Positions 7,844 to 17,395 of a stretch of 64,000 nucleotides of DNA are shown in pieces. The notes below the pieces were generated by a model, which worked only from the letters and a program-made list of their open reading frames with translations, did not search any database and was not told where the DNA came from. Positions within the stretch are counted from its first letter, which is position 1; every line of letters starts with the position of its first letter. A program made the position numbers and the translations under genes. Source of the DNA: JAEZKC01 sp046546375 (GTDB lineage: Bacteria; Fibrobacterota; Chitinivibrionia; Chitinivibrionales; Chitinispirillaceae); assembly GCA_046546375.1 (NCBI GenBank), contig JBKGXV010000005.1, positions 1-64,000 of the forward strand, read 5' to 3'.

Positions 7844-9424
7844 CTACTGTTCCTCATAGAACTCGAAGGGGAAATTCACAGTCAGCACACCGAGGCTGTC
7901 AGGCACCTTCTTGAACTGCCACCCCTCGACACGGACGGCAATATCCCCTTCAAACCTTTCATCGCCGACTGTGGACATGATTGGACGGGCACCTGCGACA
8001 CTGCCGTCGGGACTGATTCTGATCTCCATGACAACTTTGCCGGAAAGTTCATCTCCGCTTCTGAGCCTTTTATTGTAGATATATCTCAGCTCTGAGGAGT
8101 TTTTGTCTATTGTTTTCTTGATAAAGCTGGGTTTTCTGTAAGGATTCGAAGCAAGATCTTTGCGTCTCTGCAGCTCCTTTAGCTCCGGAGTACTCATTTT
8201 GGATGCCTGCTCCCGGATTGATTTTTTCAAACGCTTATCTTTTTCTTTTTGAGCACGCTTACTCTCTTCTCCTGTAAGATCAACTGTACCGATTTTATTT
8301 ATCAGATTCATCACTGAGTCATTTTCCTCTGCGGCCGTCTCCGTGCCCCCTGTTTCAAGTGTCAGTTCACCTTTAAGAGAGCTGAGATTCACCATTCCGG
8401 AGTACACTTCCATATTCTTGGTGAACACCTCATCCTGATAGGCCTCAAGCTGACGTCGAGCCTTCTCGGCAACCTGTTTTTTCTGTTCGTAAAACTCTCC
8501 CAGCATCAGCATTCTGCGGTTTGCTTTCTTAGCCCATTTCTTACTTTTGTCCTTCTTTATGATCATTTTGTATTCCATCATGGCTTCTTCAGTTTCTCCC
8601 AGCTCCTCATGGGCTCTGCCTTTGTAATACCGGGCCTCCACTGCAGATCTGTGTTTGGAATTTTTCTGAAGATACTTTGAAACACTTTTTATGGCACTTC
8701 TGAAGTCCATAAACAGATAAAACTGTTTGGCCTTCTCCAATCTGCTCAGGCGTTTGTTTTCAAGTTTCTTTCTTTCATTCTCCATGGAGTTTATGAATTC
8801 AAGCAGTCTCCAGGACACAATACCCGCTTCAGTACTGGGGAACTCACTTATCACCTTTTCGTAAACGGACTTTGATTTTTCATAATTGCTCAGCATGGAA
8901 TGACAGAAGGCTTGATGGACCAGAACAGATGCCCGGATTTCCGAAGCCAGCGTGGAGGAACCCAACACATCATCATAGATCTTCAAAGCTTCGGAATATC
9001 GCCTGTTTCTCTCCCAGAAATAAGCTATTTCCAGAACATCGAAAATCTTATCATCGTTTTTGGGATTTATGATGGGTTTACCCAGAACATAACGAATGGA
9101 ATTCAGTACTATTCTTACAGGTATTTTACGCAGAAGAACGAGTTTGTCCCCCTTAATTTCCTTGAATTTTTCACCGGAGGTAAGCGCCTGAATTCTTGCC
9201 TCCAGCTCCAGATCACTCGCATTGTCTTCACCGGAAACCATGCGCCGCTTGATCAGTTCGTAACGGGCAACTATTCCGAAGGTGTTGGATGCATCCTGTT
9301 TGGAAGCGATGTTGCCCAAATAGTAGCGTATCTCCTCCATGCGGATATCTATGAGATTGGCATTGAAGAATACCGTAAAGGCGAGGAGTATCGCCACCAG
9401 AAGCAATTTGAGAATAGTACGCAT
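7844..9424 (-). CDS. Membrane-anchored TPR protein with TonB-like C-terminal domain
   Basis: This is a 526-aa protein. A single N-terminal membrane segment (about 4-22, LKLLLVAILLAFTVFF) is followed by TPR-like helices (about 120-330), a charged Lys/Glu-rich linker (about 380-430) and a C-terminal domain of about 85 residues. That domain (GKVVMEIRISPDGSVAGA, WQFKKVP, FPFEF) matches the AgmX/PglI and TonB C-terminal fold. Such proteins often bridge the inner membrane to an outer-membrane machine. It follows the GGDEF gene by 13 bases and should be co-expressed with it. Its function is unknown, and no ExbB/ExbD partner is present. Confidence 0.8.
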   Translation of the reverse strand: MRTILKLLLVAILLAFTVFFNANLIDIRMEEIRYYLGNIASKQDASNTFGIVARYELIKRRMVSGEDNASDLELEARIQALTSGEKFKEIKGDKLVLLRKIPVRIVLNSIRYVLGKPIINPKNDDKIFDVLEIAYFWERNRRYSEALKIYDDVLGSSTLASEIRASVLVHQAFCHSMLSNYEKSKSVYEKVISEFPSTEAGIVSWRLLEFINSMENERKKLENKRLSRLEKAKQFYLFMDFRSAIKSVSKYLQKNSKHRSAVEARYYKGRAHEELGETEEAMMEYKMIIKKDKSKKWAKKANRRMLMLGEFYEQKKQVAEKARRQLEAYQDEVFTKNMEVYSGMVNLSSLKGELTLETGGTETAAEENDSVMNLINKIGTVDLTGEESKRAQKEKDKRLKKSIREQASKMSTPELKELQRRKDLASNPYRKPSFIKKTIDKNSSELRYIYNKRLRSGDELSGKVVMEIRISPDGSVAGARPIMSTVGDERFEGDIAVRVEGWQFKKVPDSLGVLTVNFPFEFYEEQ

Positions 9425-9437
9425 AAGACGACCGTCT

Positions 9438-10808
9438 TCACATCCTGTTTCTGAGCGTATCGGTTCTAATAGTCTGTGTCGGACTCGTGGGACCGGTTCT
9501 GCGATCTATAGCATAGCAGGAGCCGTCCATGTTTTTCACATACTTTTTGACTTCAGCAGCAACCTGGATCATTTCAGCGTGTCTGCGGAAAGGCCTGGTT
9601 TTGTTTGTCACGACAGCAACAGATACGCTCATGAGAGGGAAACGCTGATGCTCACCTCTTCTGTTCACAGATTCGATGAATCCGTTTCTGGCATCTACCT
9701 GGTTATAGAACTGATAGATTCCACGGTCAAAATTGGTAATGAAGGATTTGGCGAACTTTTCCCAGAACTCATAATCACAAACCACCACGAAATCATCTCC
9801 ACCTTCGTGACCCACGAACACATCTCTCAGGTCGCGACGCTTGGAGGCAGTCACCAGACAGTCCCTGGTATAGATGATCGCATCATCACCCTTGGTAAAA
9901 CCGTATTTGTCATTATACGCTTTGAAATTATCCAGATCGCAGTAAAGAACACAGATAATCCGCCCATTAGCAAGGCACTGGTCGATATAATTGGCTATGG
10001 TGACATTTCCCGGAAGACCGGAAAGCGGATTGGCCCCCTTGGCCTCATCACGCATTCTCTGCAGATTCACACCCATTTCATTGAATGAAGATGCAAGCTG
10101 CCCGAATTCATCCTGTCCCGCGAAAGGAACACGACTGCTCAAATCACCCTTTGAAATAGCTTTTGTAGCTTCGTTTATGATACTGACAGGCCGCATGATC
10201 ATTTTCACAAACAGAAAGGCAAATCCGAAGTGAAGCAGAATCACCAATGCTGCAATAAGTATACACTGACGGTACAGATACGCCATCTGCTTATCTATGT
10301 CCTTCATCCGGAGATTAACACCCGCCACTCCGATATTTTCGGCTCCGTAGGAAAAAGGTATATATAAACTGATACTTTTATCCTTCTTGCTCACTTTGTG
10401 GTAAAACATTTTGTCCTCGAAGCCCTGACGGGTAATGGCCATGTTTATCATCTTGAGCTCTTCCATATCCGCCACATCACGCTCAATGACTTCGTTATCC
10501 TCAATGGACAAAAACACCTTGCCACCTTCACTGAAAAGGGTAAGTTCGTAGATGCCAAGGGTACTGGATTGTTTTATGATTCGATTGAGGTTGCCGGAAC
10601 TGAGATGGGGGTCGTCACTGAGAATATCATCAATACGGTATTTGAGACCTGTTGCAGTATGCTGACTGTTGAGGACTGCGTTTTCCGCAATCAGATCAAG
10701 CTGATTCTCAAATACCATCAGCACGAAGATGGACACGTTGAAAATGGTGAGAAACACATAAATGATAGCGATTCTGAAGAAAATCGATTTTGTATTGATG
10801 CCGCGCAT
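9438..10808 (-). CDS. Membrane sensor with HAMP and GGDEF-like (GGDDF) domain
   Basis: This is a 456-aa protein. TM1 lies at about 12-32, a periplasmic sensor at 35-170, TM2 at about 181-203, HAMP at about 200-255 and a GGDEF domain at 260-445. The active-site loop is GHEGGDDF (333-340), an Asp-for-Glu variant of GGDEF. The metal site CDLDNFKAYNDKYGF is intact, so cyclic-di-GMP synthesis is plausible. No RxxD inhibitory site precedes the loop. AAGGAT lies before the ATG, and a consensus-like promoter lies at 10906-10933, separating its transcription from the sigma-54 regulator gene upstream. It is paired with a TPR/TonB-C gene 13 bases downstream. The output may be c-di-GMP or simply ligand binding. 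Confidence 0.85.
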   Translation of the reverse strand: MRGINTKSIFFRIAIIYVFLTIFNVSIFVLMVFENQLDLIAENAVLNSQHTATGLKYRIDDILSDDPHLSSGNLNRIIKQSSTLGIYELTLFSEGGKVFLSIEDNEVIERDVADMEELKMINMAITRQGFEDKMFYHKVSKKDKSISLYIPFSYGAENIGVAGVNLRMKDIDKQMAYLYRQCILIAALVILLHFGFAFLFVKMIMRPVSIINEATKAISKGDLSSRVPFAGQDEFGQLASSFNEMGVNLQRMRDEAKGANPLSGLPGNVTIANYIDQCLANGRIICVLYCDLDNFKAYNDKYGFTKGDDAIIYTRDCLVTASKRRDLRDVFVGHEGGDDFVVVCDYEFWEKFAKSFITNFDRGIYQFYNQVDARNGFIESVNRRGEHQRFPLMSVSVAVVTNKTRPFRRHAEMIQVAAEVKKYVKNMDGSCYAIDRRTGPTSPTQTIRTDTLRNRM

Positions 10809-10905
10809 CTTGCATCCTTTACATTGTTACAGCCAGGCCTCAGCCATAAGCCGTTAATGGCACGAAAGATTTCAATGTCAGCACACATTCGCCCCGATAA
10901 TTCAT

Positions 10906-10933
10906 ATTATCCTTATTGCAAATGGAATGTCAA
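10906..10933 (-). promoter_or_regulatory. Sigma-70-type promoter for the GGDEF operon
   Basis: On the minus strand, a perfect TTGACA (10928-10933) is followed after 16 bases by GATAAT (10906-10911). It lies just past the stop of the NtrC-type regulator at 10954 and gives a leader of roughly 90 bases before the ATG at 10808. The GGDEF and TPR pair can therefore be expressed independently of the preceding operon. Confidence 0.6.
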
Positions 10934-10953
10934 GAGCAAAAACAACTGGTGAA

Positions 10954-12342
10954 TCAGAGTGTTTTGTTTTCGAGGATTCCCGGTGCATCTTCCTCCGAAA
11001 GCGCATACTCGTTCAGCTTGTTTCTGAGCGTCCTGATTGAAATCCCCAGCATTTCCGCCGCTTTGGTTCTGTTCTGGGAGCAGTACTCCAGAGTTTTGAG
11101 AATCAGCTGCTTTTCGGCCTCTGCTATGGTCATACCCGGTTCAAGACCGCCCTGATTCTGCCCGGAAAGCCCTTTTCCCATGGTTCCGAATCCGAAAGCT
11201 TGAGGTTGGATAAGTCCTGAACGTGTAAGCACCACCGCCCGCTCGACAGCATTCTCCAGCTCACGGATATTCCCCGGCCAAGAATAGGATGTCAGCGCCT
11301 CTTCACACTCAGGAGCATACCCCTCCACCCTGAAACCGTTTTCGTCATTGAATTTTGCGATGAAATGCTCCACCAGCATGGGGATATCTTCCTTTCTCTC
11401 GCGCAGAGGAGGCAGGTCGACATGAAACACATTGAGCCGATAATACAGGTCTTCTCTGAAACGCCCGTTCTGGATCTCCTCCTCCAACTCGCGGTTGGTG
11501 GTGGCAACAATTCTCACATCGATTTCAATGGGATCATCCCCACCCACCTTCTGGATCTCACGCTCCTGCAGAGCCCTTAGCAGTTTGGCTTGCGCACTGA
11601 AAGGCATCTCCCCGATTTCATCAAGCAGAAGTGTCCCGCCGCTTGCAGTCTCGAACTTGCCGGCTTTCCCTTTGACAGCACCGGTAAAAGCACCTTTTTC
11701 ATGGCCGAAAAGCTCCGATTCAATAAGTCCTTCGGGCAAAGCTGCACAGTTGATTTTCACAAAGGGACCCTGAGCTCTGGGGCTCTGGTAGTGAATGGAG
11801 CGGGCAATAAGCTCCTTGCCGGTTCCCGATTCCCCGGTAATGAGTATGGTGGAACGGCTCTCGGCCACCGCACAGGTCAACTCCCTGATCTTCTCCAGTT
11901 CCGGAGTGTCACCAATGTAATCCCACTTCTTTTTCAGCGCGCTCTTCAGATCCCGGTTTTCCCTCACAAGAGAACGGTACTGAAGTGTTCTTTCCACCGT
12001 GATTTCGAGTTCACGTATGAGATTATCGCTTTTCTGAAGAAAATCGTACGCACCCTTCTTCATGGCGTCAACAGCCGTTTCAATAGCCCCGTAGGCGGTT
12101 ATTATCAGATACGGAACTTCAGAATCCATCTCCCTTACCTTCTCAAGAAGCTCCACCCCGTTCATCCCCGGCATCTTGAAATCTGAAATGATCAGATCGA
12201 ACTGTTCCTCTCCGAATACCTCAAGAGCTTCAGGGCCGCTTTTGACCGATTTGAGTTCATATCCCTGACGCCGCAAAGTCTCCACAATGGATTCGCGGAA
12301 CAGTTCGTTGTCATCAACCACCAAGATCTTTTTCTTATCCAT
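10954..12342 (-). CDS. NtrC-family sigma-54 response regulator
   Basis: This is a 462-aa regulator. The receiver domain (1-120) has phospho-acceptor Asp54 (ISDFKMPGMNG). The AAA+ domain has Walker A GESGTGKE and the intact sigma-54 contact loop GAFTGA. The C-terminal Fis-type HTH is NRTKAAEMLGISIRTLRNKL. It should open sigma-54 promoters when phosphorylated by the adjacent kinase, whose stop lies 15 bases upstream. With FapA-like and FlgN-like genes in the same operon, the pair resembles FlgS/FlgR or AtoS/AtoC-type control of motility genes; that role is inference. Confidence 0.93.
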   Translation of the reverse strand: MDKKKILVVDDNELFRESIVETLRRQGYELKSVKSGPEALEVFGEEQFDLIISDFKMPGMNGVELLEKVREMDSEVPYLIITAYGAIETAVDAMKKGAYDFLQKSDNLIRELEITVERTLQYRSLVRENRDLKSALKKKWDYIGDTPELEKIRELTCAVAESRSTILITGESGTGKELIARSIHYQSPRAQGPFVKINCAALPEGLIESELFGHEKGAFTGAVKGKAGKFETASGGTLLLDEIGEMPFSAQAKLLRALQEREIQKVGGDDPIEIDVRIVATTNRELEEEIQNGRFREDLYYRLNVFHVDLPPLRERKEDIPMLVEHFIAKFNDENGFRVEGYAPECEEALTSYSWPGNIRELENAVERAVVLTRSGLIQPQAFGFGTMGKGLSGQNQGGLEPGMTIAEAEKQLILKTLEYCSQNRTKAAEMLGISIRTLRNKLNEYALSEEDAPGILENKTL

Positions 12343-12357
12343 GCACTCCCCGAATTT

Positions 12358-13632
12358 TCAATCCTTCAAACGGGGCAGAAACATTCTCACCGAAGTTCCC
12401 TCCCCGACCACACTTTTTATGTCTATATACCCACTGTGAGATTCAAATATCTTTTTAACGATTGCCAGCCCAAGCCCGGTTCCGTTCTCTTTTGTAGTGA
12501 AGAACGGATCGAAAATCTTGGCAAGACTCTCCTCCTCGATTCCAGAACCTGTATCGCTGATCGTAAAAGTGATGTAATTGCTTCCTCTCTTGCTTTCCTT
12601 TTCAAACCGTACCGCGAGTGTGCCTCCGCTCTCCATCGCCTGTACAGCATTGAGACACACATTCATAATAGCCTGACTCACCTTTTCCGGATCAGCCAGC
12701 ACATACTGGTCTTCCCCCTCTGAAAAGTCCTTCTCAACCGCGATATCCCGCTCAAGCCTCTCTATCTCAATCTGAGTGAAATCGACCGTTTCCTCCAGAA
12801 GATCACAAAGACGAACCTTTCTAAACTCAGCAGTAAGCGGACGCGTATAGACAAGCAGATTGGAAACAATTTTGTTGAGTTTTGAAAGGCCTTCAGTGAT
12901 TCTTCCCAGTGTTTTTCTTCTGGGATCCTGCGGTTCCAGATCCCTTTCCAGAAGACCGGCCCACATCCCCATAGCCCCAAGCGGATTACGGATTTCATGA
13001 GCAACTGTGGCACTCATCTCTCCCAGCGCAGCCATGGTTCTGGTCTGCTGCATCTCTTTTTCCAAAGCCTTGAAGCGGGATATATCACTGAAAATCTCAA
13101 CCGCTCCCAGTTTCTTTCCGTTTTTGTCCTTCAAAACAGCAGTGTGAAAAAGAACCGGCACAGGATGATTATCCACAGTCCAGAGAACCTTTTCATCCCG
13201 CTTCACTTCCCGTTCAGTATGAAGTGTATCAAGAAGGGCACAGCCGCTCTGTTCCGAGCCGCTGAAAATTTCAGAATAACTGCTGTTGAGAACTTCTTCG
13301 CAAGCATATCCGGTAATTTCGGAAGCCGCACGGTTGAAATGAGTTATCACTCCGTTGACATCAACCCCAACCACCCCGTTATCCATACTGTGAAGTATGC
13401 TGTTGAGATAGGTCTGAATCTCTTCCTGTTTTGCAAGACTGCCGGCAAGCTCCGCATTCTTCCGGTCAAGCTCGAGATTCACCTTTTTGAAATCCTGCTG
13501 CATGCCCGAATAGGCACGGCTCAACTCCTCGGCTCTCACCTGGAAATCGATAAAAGCCTTCTGCAGACTCTCGAAAACTTCTGCCGGAATTTTATCTCCG
13601 GTTCCAACTGCACCGTTTTCGTTCAGAATCAA
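12358..13632 (-). CDS. PAS-domain sensor histidine kinase (NtrB-like, soluble)
   Basis: This is a 424-aa kinase without membrane segments. An N-terminal coiled coil (about 20-75) is followed by a PAS domain (75-190), a HisKA dimerisation domain with His212 in the H-box VAHEIRNPLG, and an HATPase domain with DTGSGIEEES and FTTKENGTGLGLAI. The soluble PAS form suggests a cytoplasmic signal, as for FlgS and NtrB. Its start overlaps the stop of the upstream coiled-coil gene by four bases (ATGA), implying coupling. The cognate regulator is encoded immediately downstream. Confidence 0.93.
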   Translation of the reverse strand: MILNENGAVGTGDKIPAEVFESLQKAFIDFQVRAEELSRAYSGMQQDFKKVNLELDRKNAELAGSLAKQEEIQTYLNSILHSMDNGVVGVDVNGVITHFNRAASEITGYACEEVLNSSYSEIFSGSEQSGCALLDTLHTEREVKRDEKVLWTVDNHPVPVLFHTAVLKDKNGKKLGAVEIFSDISRFKALEKEMQQTRTMAALGEMSATVAHEIRNPLGAMGMWAGLLERDLEPQDPRRKTLGRITEGLSKLNKIVSNLLVYTRPLTAEFRKVRLCDLLEETVDFTQIEIERLERDIAVEKDFSEGEDQYVLADPEKVSQAIMNVCLNAVQAMESGGTLAVRFEKESKRGSNYITFTISDTGSGIEEESLAKIFDPFFTTKENGTGLGLAIVKKIFESHSGYIDIKSVVGEGTSVRMFLPRLKD

Positions 13633-14012
13633 CTATCCTTTCTGTACATCTTTTCCAAGTACTTCTTAAGCTGATCCTCTCCCTCAAGAAACTCCTTTAT
13701 GACTTTCTCGGTCTGAGCCAGGATATCGTTCAAAGCCTGTATCTCGGCATTCACGGAGTACAGATTGCGACGTTCCTGCCACAACGCGACATTCTCCGAA
13801 CTCCTCAACCGCTCCTGCTGAATCGCATCAAGAAGTTTCTTTTTCTTTTCCATTCCACTGAGCAGCCCCGACATATCGCCCCGGGAGAGAATCAACTTGC
13901 TTGTAATCGACCTTACAGTATCCCTCAGCTCCTGGTAAAACGAAAGCTGATTCTGAAAGGACAGGGACAGCTCCTGAACCAGTATTGTATCACTTTCCTG
14001 CATATTTTTCAA
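13629..14012 (-). CDS. Coiled-coil protein, FlgN/FliT-like
   Basis: This 127-aa all-helical protein has heptad-rich stretches at about 10-45 and 60-127, no cysteine and no signal. Size, charge and helical pattern resemble flagellar export chaperones of the FlgN/FliT type, but there is no diagnostic motif. Context supports the idea: a FapA-like gene lies upstream and a sigma-54 two-component pair, overlapping by ATGA, lies downstream. It could instead be a partner or signal relay for the soluble kinase. Confidence 0.55.
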   Translation of the reverse strand: MKNMQESDTILVQELSLSFQNQLSFYQELRDTVRSITSKLILSRGDMSGLLSGMEKKKKLLDAIQQERLRSSENVALWQERRNLYSVNAEIQALNDILAQTEKVIKEFLEGEDQLKKYLEKMYRKDS

Positions 14013-14030
14013 TCACTTAATGCTGTTTGC

Positions 14031-15935
14031 CTAATTGGTAACAGAACGATATTGGTGTTCCCAGACTGTATCCTCAAGTTTCCACTTGGCCTGCTTGGCC
14101 CAGTAGTCCTCAGGATACTTCTTCATCAGATCTTTATAATTGGAAATAGCTTTTCGATACTCTTCGAGATTGCGATGAATACTCGCGATCTGAAACAATC
14201 CCCAGGGTGTCTCCTGAAATGCAGGATATTTTCTGGTAACATGCTTGTAGTTCTTTAAAGCATCCTTATACTTTTTCTGCTGATACAGAATGTCGGCAAC
14301 CTTATAGTAACTGTCCGGCACCCGCACATACAGTTTGTTTTTCTCTCCTGTCTTAATAGCATTTCTAAAGGAGGCAATTGCACGGGTATCATTGCCGACA
14401 GAACTGTACGCGTTGCCCAGCTTGAACTGAATCATAACCTCATCAGCAGAACTGGGTTTCTTTGCCAAAGCCTGAGTATATGCATCGACTGCCTTTTTCA
14501 TCTGATCAAGATCCGCATAACTGTCGCCCAATTTTTCATATGCCCTGCCAACCCATTCGTGGGTGCGGTGTTCACGGATGAACTTGCGCAGCAACTGCTC
14601 CGAAACTTTATAATCCCCTCTTTCCTGATAACAAAGCGCCTTCAGAAACAAAGCTTTTGGAGCAAAGGGATGAGCCGGAAACCGATTGAGAAACTGCTGG
14701 AACTGATGTTCCGCTTCCTTGAACAGCCGCAGCTTGTAATAACACACACCCGTATTGTAGATGCAATGAGCGGCAATGGTTCCATTGGGGTTATCAGCGA
14801 GCAATTTCTTGAACTCCCTTACAGCGTTATCGAAACGCCCAGCTTTGAATTCCCGAATTCCGCCGAGAAGTTTCTGACCCAAATCGGTCAATGTATCCAC
14901 AGTCATCATGGAAAGCATTGAGTCGATTCTGATCTCTATGGGAGCGTTTCTTTCGGGAGCGAGAGGAGTTGCTTTACCAGTGTTCCTCTTTTTTGCCTGC
15001 CGGGGTTTGGTAGAAGGTGCGTCTTTTCTGTACATTTCTAGCAGAGCCTTAGCTTTCTGCTTGTCGAAATCTATAGCTTTTCCCGAAAGACTGGCCTTCA
15101 GATGCTTGGCCGCTTCAGCATTCTTTCCCTGTTCTCCATATATTCTCCCCAGATTGTAATGTGCACTGTTGCCCAATTTGGGATGATTCAGGGCTTTGCT
15201 GAAATTGATTTCAGCCATCGAGGTCTGTCCCTTTTTCCTGCGGATATGACCTGCATAATAATATGCTCCTGGATGACCCGGCTGAAGCTTGAGAAGCTCT
15301 CTTATCCTATTTATGGCCTCATCGTACTGTTTTTCTTTATAAAGATCAACAGCATCGCTGTACAGTTTTTCCACTTCAGGATTCACCTTGACCTTTTTTG
15401 CGGGTTCACCTTTGGAGGGTTTTCCCGTAGTGCTGTCCGAATGAACGGAAAATGTAGGTTGCACAATTGTCTTCTGTTCCGCTCCCTCGGGAGCACTCCC
15501 GCCGTTTATCTTCTGCAAAAGCTTGTCTATTTTAGCCTGAACGTTTTTGCGTTCCGATGGGTCAGAGGTGGAGTTGTAATGCTGAAGCTCCTGGACGGCC
15601 TTCTGAAGCTGACCATCGGCCTCATATGCCTCGGCAAGTTTTTTCTGCGCCTTACTCCAACCGGGATTGTAGGATAATGCTTTTTTCAGATTATCGATAA
15701 CCAGCTGGTTTTTCCCCTGAAGGGATCGGATCTGAGCCAAATGCATGTATGAATTGTAGTGATCAGGATAAGCTGCCAGAACTTTCCTGAATTCATCAAT
15801 CGACTTATCATACTTCTTCTCGTTTTTATATTTAACGGCCAGTCGGTAATGGATATATTCCTCCGAATCCTCAGCCGTTACCTGCAAAGAAATAATCACC
15901 AACAAAGGAAAAATAAGCCAATTAAGTTTTTTCAT
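14031..15935 (-). CDS. Secreted TPR-repeat protein
   Basis: This is a 634-aa protein. The ATG at 15935 is preferred because AGGAG lies ten bases upstream and the N-terminus (MKKLNWLIFPLLVIISLQVTA) is then a clean signal peptide. A longer frame would start with ATGA overlap on the FapA stop. At least ten TPR units follow in two blocks: about 20-130 and 180-295, then about 350-630. A basic, low-complexity linker (about 130-180) and an Ala/Pro/Lys-rich spacer (about 300-330) separate them. The repeats DAVDLYKEKQYDEAI, AVREFKKLL and AISNYKDLMKKYPEDYWA are typical. It should be a periplasmic scaffold; the YbgF/CpoB-like C-terminal repeats suggest envelope assembly. Confidence 0.8.
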   Translation of the reverse strand: MKKLNWLIFPLLVIISLQVTAEDSEEYIHYRLAVKYKNEKKYDKSIDEFRKVLAAYPDHYNSYMHLAQIRSLQGKNQLVIDNLKKALSYNPGWSKAQKKLAEAYEADGQLQKAVQELQHYNSTSDPSERKNVQAKIDKLLQKINGGSAPEGAEQKTIVQPTFSVHSDSTTGKPSKGEPAKKVKVNPEVEKLYSDAVDLYKEKQYDEAINRIRELLKLQPGHPGAYYYAGHIRRKKGQTSMAEINFSKALNHPKLGNSAHYNLGRIYGEQGKNAEAAKHLKASLSGKAIDFDKQKAKALLEMYRKDAPSTKPRQAKKRNTGKATPLAPERNAPIEIRIDSMLSMMTVDTLTDLGQKLLGGIREFKAGRFDNAVREFKKLLADNPNGTIAAHCIYNTGVCYYKLRLFKEAEHQFQQFLNRFPAHPFAPKALFLKALCYQERGDYKVSEQLLRKFIREHRTHEWVGRAYEKLGDSYADLDQMKKAVDAYTQALAKKPSSADEVMIQFKLGNAYSSVGNDTRAIASFRNAIKTGEKNKLYVRVPDSYYKVADILYQQKKYKDALKNYKHVTRKYPAFQETPWGLFQIASIHRNLEEYRKAISNYKDLMKKYPEDYWAKQAKWKLEDTVWEHQYRSVTN

Positions 15936-15979
15936 CGATCGCATTCTCCTGTTTTCGAAAACTTCAAACAAACATCTGT

Positions 15980-17332
15980 TCATTTGAACTCGGTGGGACG
16001 CAAAACGGCATTCCTCACCACTTCCTTTACAAGCCGCTCGACAGAGCCCATACGCACCAGGACGTTGGGATAAAGCTCTCTGGCGTTAATTACAGGATTA
16101 CTCTTTTCATTCAAAGCAGCTTCCACTTCATCCAACTTCTCAATTATTGATTTGCACTTACCATTTGATTCTACGGCTTTTTGAAGAAACTGTTCAAGGT
16201 CGTTCTGCTTTTCATCAGAAATGACACCGTTCTGATCCATTTCATCTCTGACAAAACAGAACAATTCATGCTTGCAGGATTCCAGAAGTTCCTTTTCCCT
16301 TTCGAGTTTTTCATTAAGCACGGTTTTCTGTTTCAACCAGGTGTATCTTGCTCCCACATCAAGCACCGTACGGACTTCTCCCCCGCTTCCGGCACGCTGA
16401 ATATCTATACCGGAAAACGAACAGACCGTGCCTCCCACAACGGAGCCGGCCTTCACTTTTCCTTTAGAGTTGACAGAGGCATGAATCACATCCTCGCTGA
16501 CCATCAGATCCCCTTTGGTGATCACCCTGATATTCTCCAGATGCCGGACCTTCATATCTCCGCCGCACTCGATCACTCCTTTTCCTGATCCCACCACTCC
16601 GGAACTGATCACCAGATCACCGCCACATTTCAGAAACGCATCCTCAACCCTTCCGGATATTTTCAGAGAACCGGTCACCTCCACTTTGAATCCAGCTCTC
16701 ACATTGCCCCTGATCAGCAAATCCCCGATAAAAGAGATATTACCGGTGCTGTAATCTATATCACCGCTTATCTCTCTTCTTTGCCTTACCTCGATAAGGC
16801 CGTTTTCATGAAGAACAAAAGAGCCGTCACACTCGGCGATCAGAAGATTGGCATCTTCCGGTGATAATTTGGTTCCATCACCGCCCTTGAGTTCGACATC
16901 CTCAGCCTCTGTCGCTTTCACCTTCTTACCGAACACGGTAGTTCCCTCAATCCCGAACTGCGGAGGAATTCGTCTGGCCAGTAAATCTCCACTTCTGACA
17001 TTTATTATATACCCCAGAAGCTTATGATCAACCCTGCCATTTTCCCGTTCTTCAGGCCTTCCAACTCTGGAAGTATCAACCAGAAGCTCAATTCTACCCG
17101 GAACTCCGGGTTTGGGAGGTGTACCGCGGGCGACCAGTATGTATTGATCAAAAAGCTCATCGGTGAAAATCTTCTCAATAGCCTTACTGTCGATTCCGTG
17201 GACTATACCATACTGGTTCAGATCAGCAATCACAGCTGCAACCGAAGCATCAGAACTTTTCATGGGCACAAGAGCGAATACTTTCATGCCATCGGAGCTG
17301 TATCTGACGGAAATGTCGGTAAGAAGAGTCAT
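15980..17332 (-). CDS. FapA (DUF342) family protein
   Basis: This is a 450-aa protein of the FapA family (flagellar assembly protein A / DUF342). An N-terminal domain (1-100) is followed by the signature GTTVFGKKVKA (about 150-165) and a long polymer-forming beta-helix with regularly spaced Gly/Val/Ile (about 190-340). A C-terminal coiled coil (about 345-425) ends the protein. In Bacillus and Vibrio relatives it affects flagellation or cell-envelope signalling, but its mechanism is unsettled. GAGGTG lies seven bases before the ATG. It is flanked by hldD (64 bases upstream) and the TPR gene in a likely operon. Confidence 0.85.
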   Translation of the reverse strand: MTLLTDISVRYSSDGMKVFALVPMKSSDASVAAVIADLNQYGIVHGIDSKAIEKIFTDELFDQYILVARGTPPKPGVPGRIELLVDTSRVGRPEERENGRVDHKLLGYIINVRSGDLLARRIPPQFGIEGTTVFGKKVKATEAEDVELKGGDGTKLSPEDANLLIAECDGSFVLHENGLIEVRQRREISGDIDYSTGNISFIGDLLIRGNVRAGFKVEVTGSLKISGRVEDAFLKCGGDLVISSGVVGSGKGVIECGGDMKVRHLENIRVITKGDLMVSEDVIHASVNSKGKVKAGSVVGGTVCSFSGIDIQRAGSGGEVRTVLDVGARYTWLKQKTVLNEKLEREKELLESCKHELFCFVRDEMDQNGVISDEKQNDLEQFLQKAVESNGKCKSIIEKLDEVEAALNEKSNPVINARELYPNVLVRMGSVERLVKEVVRNAVLRPTEFK

Positions 17333-17395
17333 TCACGACACCTCGAAAAACAGGTTCTGCTGATCAAAATTAATCCAAAACGCGATTTCAAAATC

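Noticed and set aside
12423..12662. 79-codon frame within the PAS histidine kinase gene
   Set aside because: It overlaps the kinase ATPase domain in another frame and has no features of its own.
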